A program made the position numbers and the translations under genes. From Pycnococcus provasolii (taxonomy: Eukaryota; Chlorophyta; Pseudoscourfieldiophyceae; Pseudoscourfieldiales; Pycnococcaceae), in NCBI GenBank assembly GCA_938743325.2, contig OW568881.1, forward strand, positions 434,001-498,000: a stretch of DNA of 64,000 nt. The letters are read 5' to 3'. The notes under the pieces were generated by a model. That model was not told where the DNA came from, did no database searches, and saw nothing but the letters and a program-made list of their open reading frames with translations. This document shows, piece by piece, positions 27,437-37,032 of this stretch (positions are counted from its first letter, which is position 1; each line of letters begins with the position of its first letter).

Positions 27437-29413
27437 ATGTCCGCCTCAGAGCTCGTCACCGAGCCGCTCCGTGCCGTATGCGCGCTCGCTATACAAAGAG
27501 TCCGCGAGGCGAACGGTGTCAGCATAGAGGCGTCGTATGCGGCGCTGCTGGCGAACGCGCTCTGCACCACCGAGCCGACGAAGTACTCGGTACACGCGGC
27601 GACGCCAGAGATGAGAGCGTCACTCGCCAGCGTGGTGGCGGAACGCGCCATGCAGAAAGACAGCCCCGCAACGCTTGCCTTGTTCGCGCAGGCTACTGAG
27701 GCATCCGCAAGGCGAAGTGAGGAGCTAAACAGCGAAGCGGAACGTAAGAAAATGGAGGGGAAACTCGCCGTGCTGCAGGCGGCAGCAGTGAATACCAGGG
27801 CGACGGAACGGAGCTCCCCAGCGGCTCTCGCGAAGGTCAACGAGGATATTCGAAGGTTTGTCGTCGAGACGACGAGGCTCGAAGAGAGCACAGACGAGGC
27901 TGAGTCTGAAATTACAACCACGTTGCAGAGCGTGGTTCCCGCGCACGCCGTCGGACGATACCTTGCACTCGGCAAGTCGGAGCGACGAGAGCAGCTCAAC
28001 GAGCTCAGCCACATCGCACTCGGCATACTCCTGTACAATCGCGCACTCGGTCGAGGTGGAGCGTCTATTCCCACCACCCCAGGCGAGCCGCTCTCAGCTT
28101 GTGTCGCACTTGCCGCTGAGCTGGAGGCGTCTGCCGCGCGATCGCGAGCGGAGATGGAGATCGTTATGTGCGTGTGCGACGCGCGCGCTGTAGCGGCTCC
28201 GCCCAGTGACGCGTCGGTGGCGCGTATGCGTGACGAGGTGCTTAATCGAAGGCAACATGTCGGGGCGATGGGACGCCTGCAGGACGAGCTCAAGAACAGT
28301 GCGCAAGCACTGCGTGCATTCGAGGAGGCGATGCTTGACGAGATAGCCGCTCTCAAGGCACTCGTCGGCAGCCGAACCGCCGTCCCAAAGGACAAGGTTT
28401 ATCCGCGATTCGCTCAGCTAGGCACCCTACACGTTGCGGCTGATGAAGAATACCGGCGCGTGCGTGGCCTGAGCTATGTCTACGAGCAGCTTGCAGGCTT
28501 CGAGACGGGAGCGGTGGCGTACACATCAGCAGCGACGATGCGGGATCGTAACGAGGCTGTGGCAATCGTCCGAGGTGGTGGCGCGCTGATGTGCGACGCT
28601 GCACCGCCTGCACCAGCAGACCCTGCAGCGGCGGAGGCAGAGGCTGGTGTTACACGTGTGGACGGCGCGACGATGGAGCGCCTCTTTCGTGGAACCATAG
28701 ACAATCTAGGCGGCGGAGAAGCGTCGGCGGATCCTTCCATGGCGAGTGGCGGGGTTACAGGCAGCGGTGGTGGTACTGGCGAGGAGTCTCCGCTGCTTGC
28801 TCTGGACGGCTGCGACCCCGTATGCATCGTGCTGCGCGCGGGCTACCTCACAAGTGCAGACCTGCGCATTGGTGGTGTGAAGTGGGGCGGGCGCTACTAC
28901 GGCTTCGTCTCTGAGGAAAATCTGGCTCTCTTCGCCGCACAGCCGAGCGACTACTTTGGGCAGGTGATGAATGTCACCAAGGCCAATCCGCCACTTTGCG
29001 GCATCCTGCGACTCAGCACTGAGCTCCCTGCATGCGACGCTGATGAGGCGCTCGCCGCCGTGGCGACGCCTCTCGCGCGGGAATTTGGCACGCAAACTCC
29101 AACTCACTTCTGCGAGAAGCGCGTTGACACGAACTATGAGTGGAACGAGTGGGCACTGCGACGCAAGGCGCTTCGGTTGGCAAACCTGCGCCAGTGCGTC
29201 ACCAAATCGACACAATCGAATGTATCCACCTTTCGCCGCACATCGGAGACGCAGGTCTACCTGCCCAAGGACTCTTCGACGCAATACGCTGTGTCCAAGG
29301 GCCAGACGATGGTGCGACCCTTGCGGTACATTGCAGGACTTCGTGGTGCACCCGACACGCGAATGGAGGTGGTGGATGTTGGTTTGGACGTGGGCCAACC
29401 TCACGAGCTCTAA
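27437..29413 (+). CDS. CFAP206: CFAP206, radial-spoke-associated axonemal protein
   Basis: A 658-residue product from an ATG at 27437. The first 300 residues are mostly helical. The section from LRAGYLTSADLRIGGVKWGGRYYGFVSE matches the family's degenerate beta-rich core. The C-terminus is nearly diagnostic: NYEWNEWALRRKALRLANLR corresponds to SYEWNEWELRRKAIKLANLR of animal CFAP206, and is followed by RRTSETQVYLPKDSSTQY and then YIAGLRG. CFAP206/FAP206 docks radial spoke 2 and dynein d on the 96-nm axonemal repeat, so the organism must build motile 9+2 flagella at some stage. Length is close to animal orthologues (about 620 residues). The gene is intact and intronless. Confidence 0.95.
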   Translation: MSASELVTEPLRAVCALAIQRVREANGVSIEASYAALLANALCTTEPTKYSVHAATPEMRASLASVVAERAMQKDSPATLALFAQATEASARRSEELNSEAERKKMEGKLAVLQAAAVNTRATERSSPAALAKVNEDIRRFVVETTRLEESTDEAESEITTTLQSVVPAHAVGRYLALGKSERREQLNELSHIALGILLYNRALGRGGASIPTTPGEPLSACVALAAELEASAARSRAEMEIVMCVCDARAVAAPPSDASVARMRDEVLNRRQHVGAMGRLQDELKNSAQALRAFEEAMLDEIAALKALVGSRTAVPKDKVYPRFAQLGTLHVAADEEYRRVRGLSYVYEQLAGFETGAVAYTSAATMRDRNEAVAIVRGGGALMCDAAPPAPADPAAAEAEAGVTRVDGATMERLFRGTIDNLGGGEASADPSMASGGVTGSGGGTGEESPLLALDGCDPVCIVLRAGYLTSADLRIGGVKWGGRYYGFVSEENLALFAAQPSDYFGQVMNVTKANPPLCGILRLSTELPACDADEALAAVATPLAREFGTQTPTHFCEKRVDTNYEWNEWALRRKALRLANLRQCVTKSTQSNVSTFRRTSETQVYLPKDSSTQYAVSKGQTMVRPLRYIAGLRGAPDTRMEVVDVGLDVGQPHEL

Positions 29414-29527
29414 GGGAAGAGACAAAAAAAGAATAGTTTTTATCTCATGTTAAAAAAAAACTCATGACACAAATCGAAACTTCCAAGCTAATTCATACAG
29501 GCTTTTTTAAGACATCTTTGTTAGCGC

Positions 29528-32500
29528 TCAACGCCACTTGCTCTTCGCCCCGGTCGATTCAGCTGTGTCTTCTTTGAAATATTTACTGTACTTCTCCCAG
29601 AACGTCTTTTGGCGAGAAAGCATGGTCTCCCGCAGTTCCACCTTCTCCTGCGGACTCTTGTCCGCCATTTTGTCCACCTCCAAGAAGTATTGCTCTTGCC
29701 ACTTGTCCCTGTTTGCGCCAAATCTAACGCCAAGAGGTTTGAGTGTCGGGAAGATTCGCACAAGCACGCAGACAAGCGGCGCAATCACAAATTCGTAAAA
29801 GTTCACCTGACTTTGTGGGATGCACACAGCTTCTCGGTCAAATCCTGGCGATATTGGCAGACCGGCAGCACGCTCGCGGTCGCCCTGATCGAAGAACTCT
29901 TTAGTGACGCGCTCCGTCCACTTGTTGCAGTACTCCCATGACATCATCGGATTCGACACATCTGCGGCGTGCAGGATTAAACCAAGCATCATCAATCGAT
30001 CTTCTGGCTTAAGGAACAGTGAGTCAGCAACGCCAGAGAGGTCCGCGGGGGTGTCACCGTGTATTTCAAGGAAGACCTCCAGCTTGGACACCATGGAGAA
30101 GTGGCCAGACATATCTGTGTGCAGGATCATGTCAATTATGAGCTTGCGCACGTCGAACCACGTCTTGTTATCTGGCAGATTTTTGAAAATGTTCCTCGAC
30201 TCATCAAGCGCCATCATCTCATACATCTTGCTCACGTGGCTATTCTCAAGAACTGAAATGTCGTTGTAAACAGTGGCAAGCGAGTCGCGCGTGTTTACCA
30301 GGAACGCATTGTTGATTCCGGGATGGCCAAGGTCGTGCCCAAGCGCAGCGACCATTAGTCCAAGTCGCTCGATCGTCGTGAAAGTTAAAATGGGATCAAC
30401 AAGTGAGATCATGCGATAGACGGAGTGCGTGACGTCGCAGACGTGCAGGAAGTTGTGGTACGCCGGTGGCGGAGGATCCGCGCGATTATGTCCCATGAGC
30501 TCGGCCACGCCTTCCAGGAATCTGTGCAGCTCTGAGCGAGGGATGAGCTCTGAGTCGAGCAAATGCATGTTGGAAAACATGCGTGCGATGTACGCGTACA
30601 ACTCTTCTGTCGTGGCAACGTCGAATATGTCGAAATCCCACGTTTCGATAATCGCGTCGTTGATGCGAGCCTTGAACACCGTCGCATTAGCGGATCCCGG
30701 GCGCGGGGCGCCGGTGTCAGTTCCAAGCTTTGTTGTTCTGAGATGTTCGCCGACATCCGAGCGCCGTGCTGCGCCCCCAGTTGCGGACTGAAGGTAGCTC
30801 TTTGTGTCCATGTCGATGACGTTGCTGTCCATGATCTCGTCTACGAGGTGTTGGCCCTGTGCGCCGGCGGAGACGTGCTTGATCAGTCTTGTCATCTTCT
30901 CTAGAATGCTTTCCATTGTCGTCAGATCATTGATGTCGTCGTCATCGTCATCTTCGTTGGTTTCGTTGTTCGCGTCCAGCGCATCGAAGAGCTCCTTCGC
31001 GTTCTTCTGCAGGAGGTTGAACATTCGCTCCAGTGGCTCTAGAACCATGCGCGTGCACGTGCTGTTAAGAAGTGTTGAGAACGTCAGGAGCACGATGATG
31101 GCAAAAAGGATGAGCCCGATGTTGTAGAGCGACGACTCTTCATTTTTTGCCGAAACGTCCATCTGAAGGTAGGTGCAGTATACGTCCTCCGTCGACTTCT
31201 TCGCTTCCTTTTCGCCAAGCTCAACGACTGAGGGCTTCGTGGCCCCGATTACAGAGGTGCGCGAGCGGCAGATAGGACCCATCGTCAAGCGATCTTTCGT
31301 GCGCTCGGGAAATTTGTCGTTGCCTGCAAATGAGTAAAAGCAGCGAAGTACGCACTCGCCACCTGCCGAACCTCCCTCGTCCTTGCAGTCTGTGGCGTTC
31401 ACCGCAATCGACGGGGTATCCGTGGCATAGTCAGCCATGCGAACAATCGCCTTGGACACCTCGCCGCGTCCCGTCAGACTGTTCGGGGGACAAGCGGATA
31501 CCACGCTCTGCGAAACGGTGAGGTCGACAAAGGCTGCAATCGGTCGCTCGTACACCGAGTCGGTGTAAGATACCATGTCGTCCACCGATGTTGCGAGCGT
31601 GGGCATGTACGTTTGACCCTCGTAAGCCGACAGCGTGGGAAAATACATCAGGAGCACATTGTTCATATTCTCGTACGCGAGCAGTGGGGCGGCCATGATG
31701 CAAAGCATGGACAGTGCCGCCACCTGCTTTGAGATTGACTCCGAGAGTCTTTCCGAGATGGCAGATGCCGCGTACTCGCTCTGCTTATTCTCGTCGGAGT
31801 CGTTCTTCTTTCTCTGATTTTGCATGAGCTTGTAGAGCCGCACGACGCGCACAACCCGAAGCAGGCGCACAAGCTTCGTCATGCGGCCGGCACGGCTGCC
31901 CACACGCGCTGCACGCGATGCTCGCATGACGGTTCCCTGTTCGAAGTCAAAGCCGAAGAAAGCCATGATCATAGGAATGTCGGCGACGATCGACAACGTT
32001 CCCAGGATGTCCATAAAGAAGAAGAATGACATGATGTAGTCAGGTCTGCTGAGGCAGTTCAAGACGAACTCAAGGAGGAAAATGAAGAGAACAACCACGA
32101 GAGTGTACTCCAGGGCATCCTGTGCGCTATCGCTCGCGTGGCCCGCGGCGAACGAGTCGGCGGCAAAAAGGGCAAACAGCAGCGCCAGAAGCAGAACAGC
32201 TTGCGTGGCGTTGTGGTCTAAGAAAGTCGTGATCCACCCTTGCCAAGTGCCCTCAATCTCTTCGTCGCGGTCTGAGGTGACGCCCATGATGGTCTGTCGC
32301 TTCATCTTCTGTACGCGGACCTGCTCAGGCACCATGATGGACGACCTTCGCTTCTCTGCCTTTGACCTGCCACGCTGCCTCGGCCCAGATTTCGTTGGCG
32401 AACCGTGCGGGCTGCCTAAGCTCTCCGCGTCTCCCTCTGACGAGCCTTGTGTCATGGCTTGTCCCAAGTCGATGACCGTCTGGCCTTCCTCTATCGCGGT

Positions 32501-32662
32501 GTCCTGTTGTGCTCCATTCGAGTCCGCCCCGTCCTTCTCGGCAGCAACGGAATTCATTGGCACAACTTGCTTGACAGTCGTTTTGTACGTCAAAGAAGCG
32601 CTCTTATCGCCTGCAGTATCTTCAGACTTTTCGTGGGAGCTCCAAAAAGGCAGAAGTTTCAT
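29528..32662 (-). CDS. Voltage-sensor / cyclic-nucleotide phosphodiesterase fusion
   Basis: A 1044-residue product. Residues 143-280 form a voltage-sensor-like four-helix unit whose fourth helix carries regularly spaced Arg residues (VMRASRAARVGSRAGRMTKL, then LRVVRVVRLYK). A fifth membrane segment lies at about 314-330, a Cys-containing presumably extracellular domain at about 335-505 and a sixth segment at 512-532. An acidic, coiled-coil-like linker follows. The rest is a class I phosphodiesterase domain: YHNFLHVCDVTHSVYRM, HDLGHPGINNAF at 776-787 and HAADVSNP supply the expected metal ligands. It should hydrolyse cAMP or cGMP under control of membrane voltage and perhaps an external ligand; coupling is inference. 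No pore or selectivity filter was seen. Confidence 0.88.
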   Translation of the reverse strand: MKLLPFWSSHEKSEDTAGDKSASLTYKTTVKQVVPMNSVAAEKDGADSNGAQQDTAIEEGQTVIDLGQAMTQGSSEGDAESLGSPHGSPTKSGPRQRGRSKAEKRRSSIMVPEQVRVQKMKRQTIMGVTSDRDEEIEGTWQGWITTFLDHNATQAVLLLALLFALFAADSFAAGHASDSAQDALEYTLVVVLFIFLLEFVLNCLSRPDYIMSFFFFMDILGTLSIVADIPMIMAFFGFDFEQGTVMRASRAARVGSRAGRMTKLVRLLRVVRVVRLYKLMQNQRKKNDSDENKQSEYAASAISERLSESISKQVAALSMLCIMAAPLLAYENMNNVLLMYFPTLSAYEGQTYMPTLATSVDDMVSYTDSVYERPIAAFVDLTVSQSVVSACPPNSLTGRGEVSKAIVRMADYATDTPSIAVNATDCKDEGGSAGGECVLRCFYSFAGNDKFPERTKDRLTMGPICRSRTSVIGATKPSVVELGEKEAKKSTEDVYCTYLQMDVSAKNEESSLYNIGLILFAIIVLLTFSTLLNSTCTRMVLEPLERMFNLLQKNAKELFDALDANNETNEDDDDDDINDLTTMESILEKMTRLIKHVSAGAQGQHLVDEIMDSNVIDMDTKSYLQSATGGAARRSDVGEHLRTTKLGTDTGAPRPGSANATVFKARINDAIIETWDFDIFDVATTEELYAYIARMFSNMHLLDSELIPRSELHRFLEGVAELMGHNRADPPPPAYHNFLHVCDVTHSVYRMISLVDPILTFTTIERLGLMVAALGHDLGHPGINNAFLVNTRDSLATVYNDISVLENSHVSKMYEMMALDESRNIFKNLPDNKTWFDVRKLIIDMILHTDMSGHFSMVSKLEVFLEIHGDTPADLSGVADSLFLKPEDRLMMLGLILHAADVSNPMMSWEYCNKWTERVTKEFFDQGDRERAAGLPISPGFDREAVCIPQSQVNFYEFVIAPLVCVLVRIFPTLKPLGVRFGANRDKWQEQYFLEVDKMADKSPQEKVELRETMLSRQKTFWEKYSKYFKEDTAESTGAKSKWR

Positions 32663-34055
32663 TCGACGGTTGTCCAGATCGTTAAGTGAACGCCGCCGTG
32701 CGCTTCAGGACTCCCTCCTGCTTGTCACACCAAGAGCTCTTCGCGCGCCTCTTTTGCAAATAATGGAAATTCCCGGTGTTGGAATGTTCGCAATGTCGAT
32801 GCGCGCTGGCCAGGAAATCAAATCCTGCCCCTTCCTTCCTCAGTTGCGCTGATCAAGTCCAGTATTCCTAAAGTAAAATAAGCAGGAGAGTAAGAAGAGC
32901 CTAAAATAAGAAGAGGAACACCACCTCGCTCACCAAAGGGCACTCGTCGAAATATGAAAGAACTACCAAACCAAACACCCACCACGACGGCCACACGTGC
33001 TCGTAACGACACACGGTAAAGTTTACCTATAGGAGAGCGCGTTATTAAAAAAGAGGCCAGGCCGCAGAAACAACCAAAAAGGCCGACGGTTTTCGCCCTT
33101 AAAATAAGGCTTTGCGAGTTGCGACCGGGCAGAAAAGATATCCCCTAGGGGCTGCCTGTTGTCACACTGTTATCACTGTTGTCCTAGTCTACTTTGTGCC
33201 GGTTCGCGTGCTTCCGTCATCCGAAGACGAGGCTTGGCCATCCGGAGAGCTCTCGGGTGAGTTCTCGGGCACCCAGCCAGCCAGCCAGCGAGAGAGAGAG
33301 GAGAGGAACCACCTGATTGAGGGGAAGGCTACCTTTACGCGTCGACACCACAGGCCTCACAAGCTACCTTTAAAGGTTAGTTCACCCCCAGTCTAACGGA
33401 ATCACGCCATCACGGCAGGCTGCAACTATCATCTGTCTTCTGATCACTTCCCATCCGCATTCGACGATAAGCGGGCCTCGAGGGTCCCAGTTCTTCGGTT
33501 TCGCAGCGAGGCAGCGAGGAATTCATGTCATGGCCTGCGCAGGGAGGGAGGGCTGCCACTCCTCACACAAACTGCCAATCTGCGCCTGCGGGGCTGTCGG
33601 GACTCGGGAATACCGAATACAGAGACTAGCCTACGATAGCACTACGACCACGGTAACAGGTTGCTTCAACTTCCTACCACCGATCATATGAGGAGGAAAA
33701 CACTCGCCGCCGAAAAAAAGGGGTTTGGGGGAACGGCGGTGTGTAGGGCCTTACTAAGCTTAAGCAAATATCTATCTATGGCACAGTACAGTACATAGAG
33801 GACTGTACTGTACAGTAGTACTATGTAAGTTAGATTTTTTATCCATACAGTAGTGCATGTGCCATAAACCTTTAGAATCAAGCCGAGGGAAACGGAGACA
33901 CGTCCCGAGCACGATAGACCCGGGACGCGGGCGGCCTCACACCGGATGCGGCACGCGCGCGCGATCTTGGCCTACTCGCAGAGAAAAAAGAGATGGATGA
34001 TTACATACTTCCCATACATTGCCCGTTAAGATTTACCCAACTAATTACCCAACAA
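32663..34055. other. Long intergenic region upstream of the phosphodiesterase gene
   Basis: No gene was seen. It contains (CCAG)n and (GA)n stretches near 33275-33300, a CTACCTTTAAAGGTTAG palindrome at 33364-33380, an ACTGTACAGT-type hairpin at 33782-33820 and an AT-rich end near the 3' end of the next gene. Confidence 0.45.
33782..33820. repeat. Inverted repeat built from TACTGTAC units
   Basis: The left arm CAGTACAG and the right arm CTGTACTG flank a short loop, followed by a further CTGTACAG self-palindrome. Related CTGTACAG/TACAGTAC words recur in other spacers (near 4170, 12790, 17070, 36520, 43500, 43855). Confidence 0.55.
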
Positions 34056-35828
34056 TTAAGGCTCGACGGGACCAGCCTCAGCCGCTGCCGGGACCGTGTC
34101 GAAGTCCGATGCCTGTTGACCGTCGCCACCACCATCCTCGGCACCTAGCTCCTCCTGAGCAGGCTGCGTTGGAGGCGGCACTTCCGAAGAATTCTCGGGC
34201 GCGCGGCGTGATCGCCTCCACCCATCGGAATGCGGCTTCAGGAATAAAAGATGCTCTGGTGGTGGTGGAGGTGTTGTCTTCACATTAGCAAACTTAGCAG
34301 CTGCTTCGAAGCTCGTAAATGTGCGCAGGATCACCGCGCTGGCACCCGGAGGTGCAGTGTTGTACATGAAAGCACTCGAAGATGCCGACGGCAGAGGCGG
34401 TGGTGGTGGCGGCGCGAAGCTCTTCGGAGGCCGACCCGGCCCTCGCCTCGGTGGCGGCGGCGGCGGTGGGGGTGGGGGAGGAAGTGCCGGGTTCACGTTC
34501 ATCGCCGATGCGACGAACGTCTTTCCTGCGTCCGTTGCATGCACTGAGCGCAGCACGTACCAGGAGCCAACCGGTGGATTGGGCGCCGTGAAGTCCTCTT
34601 GAACAATCACTGTGGTTGTCGCGCTGGGCTTGACCCTCTCCTTGATCTTCTTGCGGAACTCGCGCCTCCCCTCGATCAGGCTCTTCACGCGACGCTCCAA
34701 GCGGGCATTGTCGCGTTTGATCCTCTTGTTCTCCTCGTGGTTCGTGACTGCGACATCCGACTTTCTCTTCAGATTCACCACGTGGCTCGCGTGAGCCTTC
34801 CGTAGGATGTTCACCTGACGTTCAGCCTCATGGTGGAGTGCCTTGACGCTCCGCACGCGCGCCTTGCTGGCGGCCGATGCTGCACCACCGCCCGCGTCAG
34901 CCGCGCCGTCCGCTCCCGCAGCTCCATCGACGTTATCCTGATCACCTGGCGCATCTGTCGCGGCCGCGGCGGCGGCAGCCGCGGCGGCCGCGGCGGCGTC
35001 ACCACCATTTTGAAAGTCATCGAGAAGCATATTGCCGTCAATTGAAGCATGGTCTAGACCTTTCAAGGCGTCTCCCTTTCGCCGCCTACCTCGCTTCGAC
35101 TTCACGTTGTCATACTGCTCACGCAGCGCGCCGAGCAGAAGCTCGACCGTGTCGCGCAGATTCAAGCCATCACGACGCAGCGACTCGTTCACCTCGCGTG
35201 TCTTAGAGAGTTTGGCTTTGAGCGCTACGTGTTGCTCCTGCAGCTTGGCGTGACGTTTCGGCAGGGCGGCGGCGGTCTTTGCCCTGTTCGGGTCCATGAC
35301 GATAGCGGGGCTCTGCAATCCCGGCAGGTCCAAGGCGAGCGGAGGTGCCGCGACCAAGGTTGGCGGAAGGTGTGTAGGTACTCCATGAACCCCGTGAATT
35401 TGCAGTGGGTGATGCGAAGTCATGTCTTTCGCGCCGCGGCCACCGCGCCTGCGTTGTGCGTCTCTTCCTCCCGGCAACACGCGTTTTCCCTGCTGTACGA
35501 CGAGGTTGCTCACCAGCCCTTGTCGACCTAGGTCCGTACGAGCAACACCCATGGCAGCGTAGGCGCCACCGTCTTGTGGGGGAGGTGGCGGTGGAGGTGG
35601 TGCGGTTGTCGCGGCATACTGCTGGTGCTGGTAGTGCTGTAGGGCGGCCATAGTCGCAGCCATCTGTGCCGCGGGTGCGCCGGCTGCCGCAGCGTCGCCG
35701 AAGTAGTGTCCGTGAAACTGTATAGCTGATGCCGCGGCGTTTGCAGCCGCGGACGGCGGGGGAGGTGGTGGAGGCACTGGGTCGAACGACGAGCCGTCAA
35801 ACGCGGCAAAGGGGTTCGAAGACTGCAT
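34056..35828 (-). CDS. Nuclear-type AT-hook protein with coiled coils
   Basis: The first ATG of the frame is at 35828, giving 590 residues. The first 110 residues are Pro/Ala/Gln-rich with polyproline runs. Two charged helices (about 195-245 and 330-420) look like coiled coils, the second containing EENKRIKRDNARLERRVKSL, which superficially recalls a bZIP zipper but lacks the canonical basic region. A 13-Ala run lies between them. Near residue 475 is RRGPGRPPKSF, an AT-hook core (GRP with flanking basic residues) that binds the minor groove of AT-rich DNA. The C-terminus is acidic and Pro-rich. It is probably a chromatin or transcription factor; no wider family was recognised. Confidence 0.62.
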   Translation of the reverse strand: MQSSNPFAAFDGSSFDPVPPPPPPPSAAANAAASAIQFHGHYFGDAAAAGAPAAQMAATMAALQHYQHQQYAATTAPPPPPPPPQDGGAYAAMGVARTDLGRQGLVSNLVVQQGKRVLPGGRDAQRRRGGRGAKDMTSHHPLQIHGVHGVPTHLPPTLVAAPPLALDLPGLQSPAIVMDPNRAKTAAALPKRHAKLQEQHVALKAKLSKTREVNESLRRDGLNLRDTVELLLGALREQYDNVKSKRGRRRKGDALKGLDHASIDGNMLLDDFQNGGDAAAAAAAAAAAAATDAPGDQDNVDGAAGADGAADAGGGAASAASKARVRSVKALHHEAERQVNILRKAHASHVVNLKRKSDVAVTNHEENKRIKRDNARLERRVKSLIEGRREFRKKIKERVKPSATTTVIVQEDFTAPNPPVGSWYVLRSVHATDAGKTFVASAMNVNPALPPPPPPPPPPPRRGPGRPPKSFAPPPPPPLPSASSSAFMYNTAPPGASAVILRTFTSFEAAAKFANVKTTPPPPPEHLLFLKPHSDGWRRSRRAPENSSEVPPPTQPAQEELGAEDGGGDGQQASDFDTVPAAAEAGPVEP

Positions 35829-37032
35829 GTTCACCTCTCTCAAGAAGAACTGTCACGCACACGGCTTACACCAAGCGTATTTTCCGCCTGAGGGACGAGG
35901 TTGTGCCCACGGAGCACAGCGTATGCGCCTTAAGGCTGCTAATGCACGAGACGGCGTTTTGTTGCTGTGAACGCGTTGGCGCGGTGCTGCTAAAGCGTGA
36001 CACGCGCGAGCGCACGCCACAGCTGTCAGTGAGTTTGCAAGCTTAGAGGCGAGTGCAAGCGCGTGGTGAGGCGTGCGAAGGACAAATGGCCGACCCTTTG
36101 GGGTGTGCTCGTTTCGTTCGTTTGGACGGAAAAGGTGTCCTGGAAGGGGTGGTTCGTCGCCTGGAGCAAAAGTCGCCCGCATGGTCGGGAGTTCAGGTCG
36201 ACGCTGCTGCGCGCAAATGCCACGCGCTTGGTGGGCCCAAACCAGTCGGGTCGTTCTGCCTGTCTGAGCGAGGTTACCGTTGGGAATGCAACCGCTTGGG
36301 CCTTCCCTTAAGAGGCGAATTTCCAGGCCTCGTGAAATGAAATCAGGAGACGAGCGAGACCGAGCGAGACGAGACAAAAAAGCAATGCCTTTCAACCAAA
36401 AAAGCACATGACAGGAAAAAAGTATTGCCAGGAATGCAATGCGAAACACCACGATGCAAGGCCCGATGCGATGCAGAAGAAACACACACACAGCACACAC
36501 CATGCATGCACAGTATAATACAGTACGCGAATATTAGCTGCAAGAAACATCGGAGTACCTTAAGGTAGGAAGGACGAGACCTGTGCAGTTCAAACATGCA
36601 TGCTGTTTATCCCCGTGGATGATCCATGGCCGCCAGCCTGGTGTTCCATGGCCCTCCATGGCCTGTTGTGCTGAAGGAGCTTGAAGGAGGGGGGAGAGTC
36701 CATGGAGAGGATGGAAAGTGCCACTACACACATACTTAAGGTATGTAAACGCACCTATGTTCGGAAGGCGAGGGGGGGGGCAGGAAGGGGGAGGGAACAG
36801 TGGGATAGGAGAATTCCCGGATTGGGGTTTAGGATAAAGGCCCTTTGATGGAGAGAGTAGTGTTCTCTTCTCGGGGTTTCACGCTCCCTCTTCCCTCTTC
36901 CCTGGGCCGTACTGTAACGCCCTTCCCGACCCCGCCTCGGCCTCGCCTTCCGTCCCGTCATCCCGGTTCCTGCTGGAGGAGCCTCGAGGGAGCTCCGGAA
37001 CGCGGCCGCTGCTTCACATCACGTGAGGAGCC
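35829..37032. promoter_or_regulatory. Divergent spacer between AT-hook gene and kinase
   Basis: This 1.2-kb spacer holds two palindromic motifs, GTACCTTAAGGTAG at 36555-36568 and CATACTTAAGGTATG at 36731-36745, a (GAGC/GAGA)n stretch near 36350 and a CA-rich run near 36485. A 216-codon minus-strand frame is present but has no recognisable protein character. Confidence 0.45.

Noticed and set aside
35853-36503. 216-codon minus frame in the spacer before the kinase
   Set aside because: Composition lacks protein character and it overlaps repeat-rich, motif-bearing spacer DNA.
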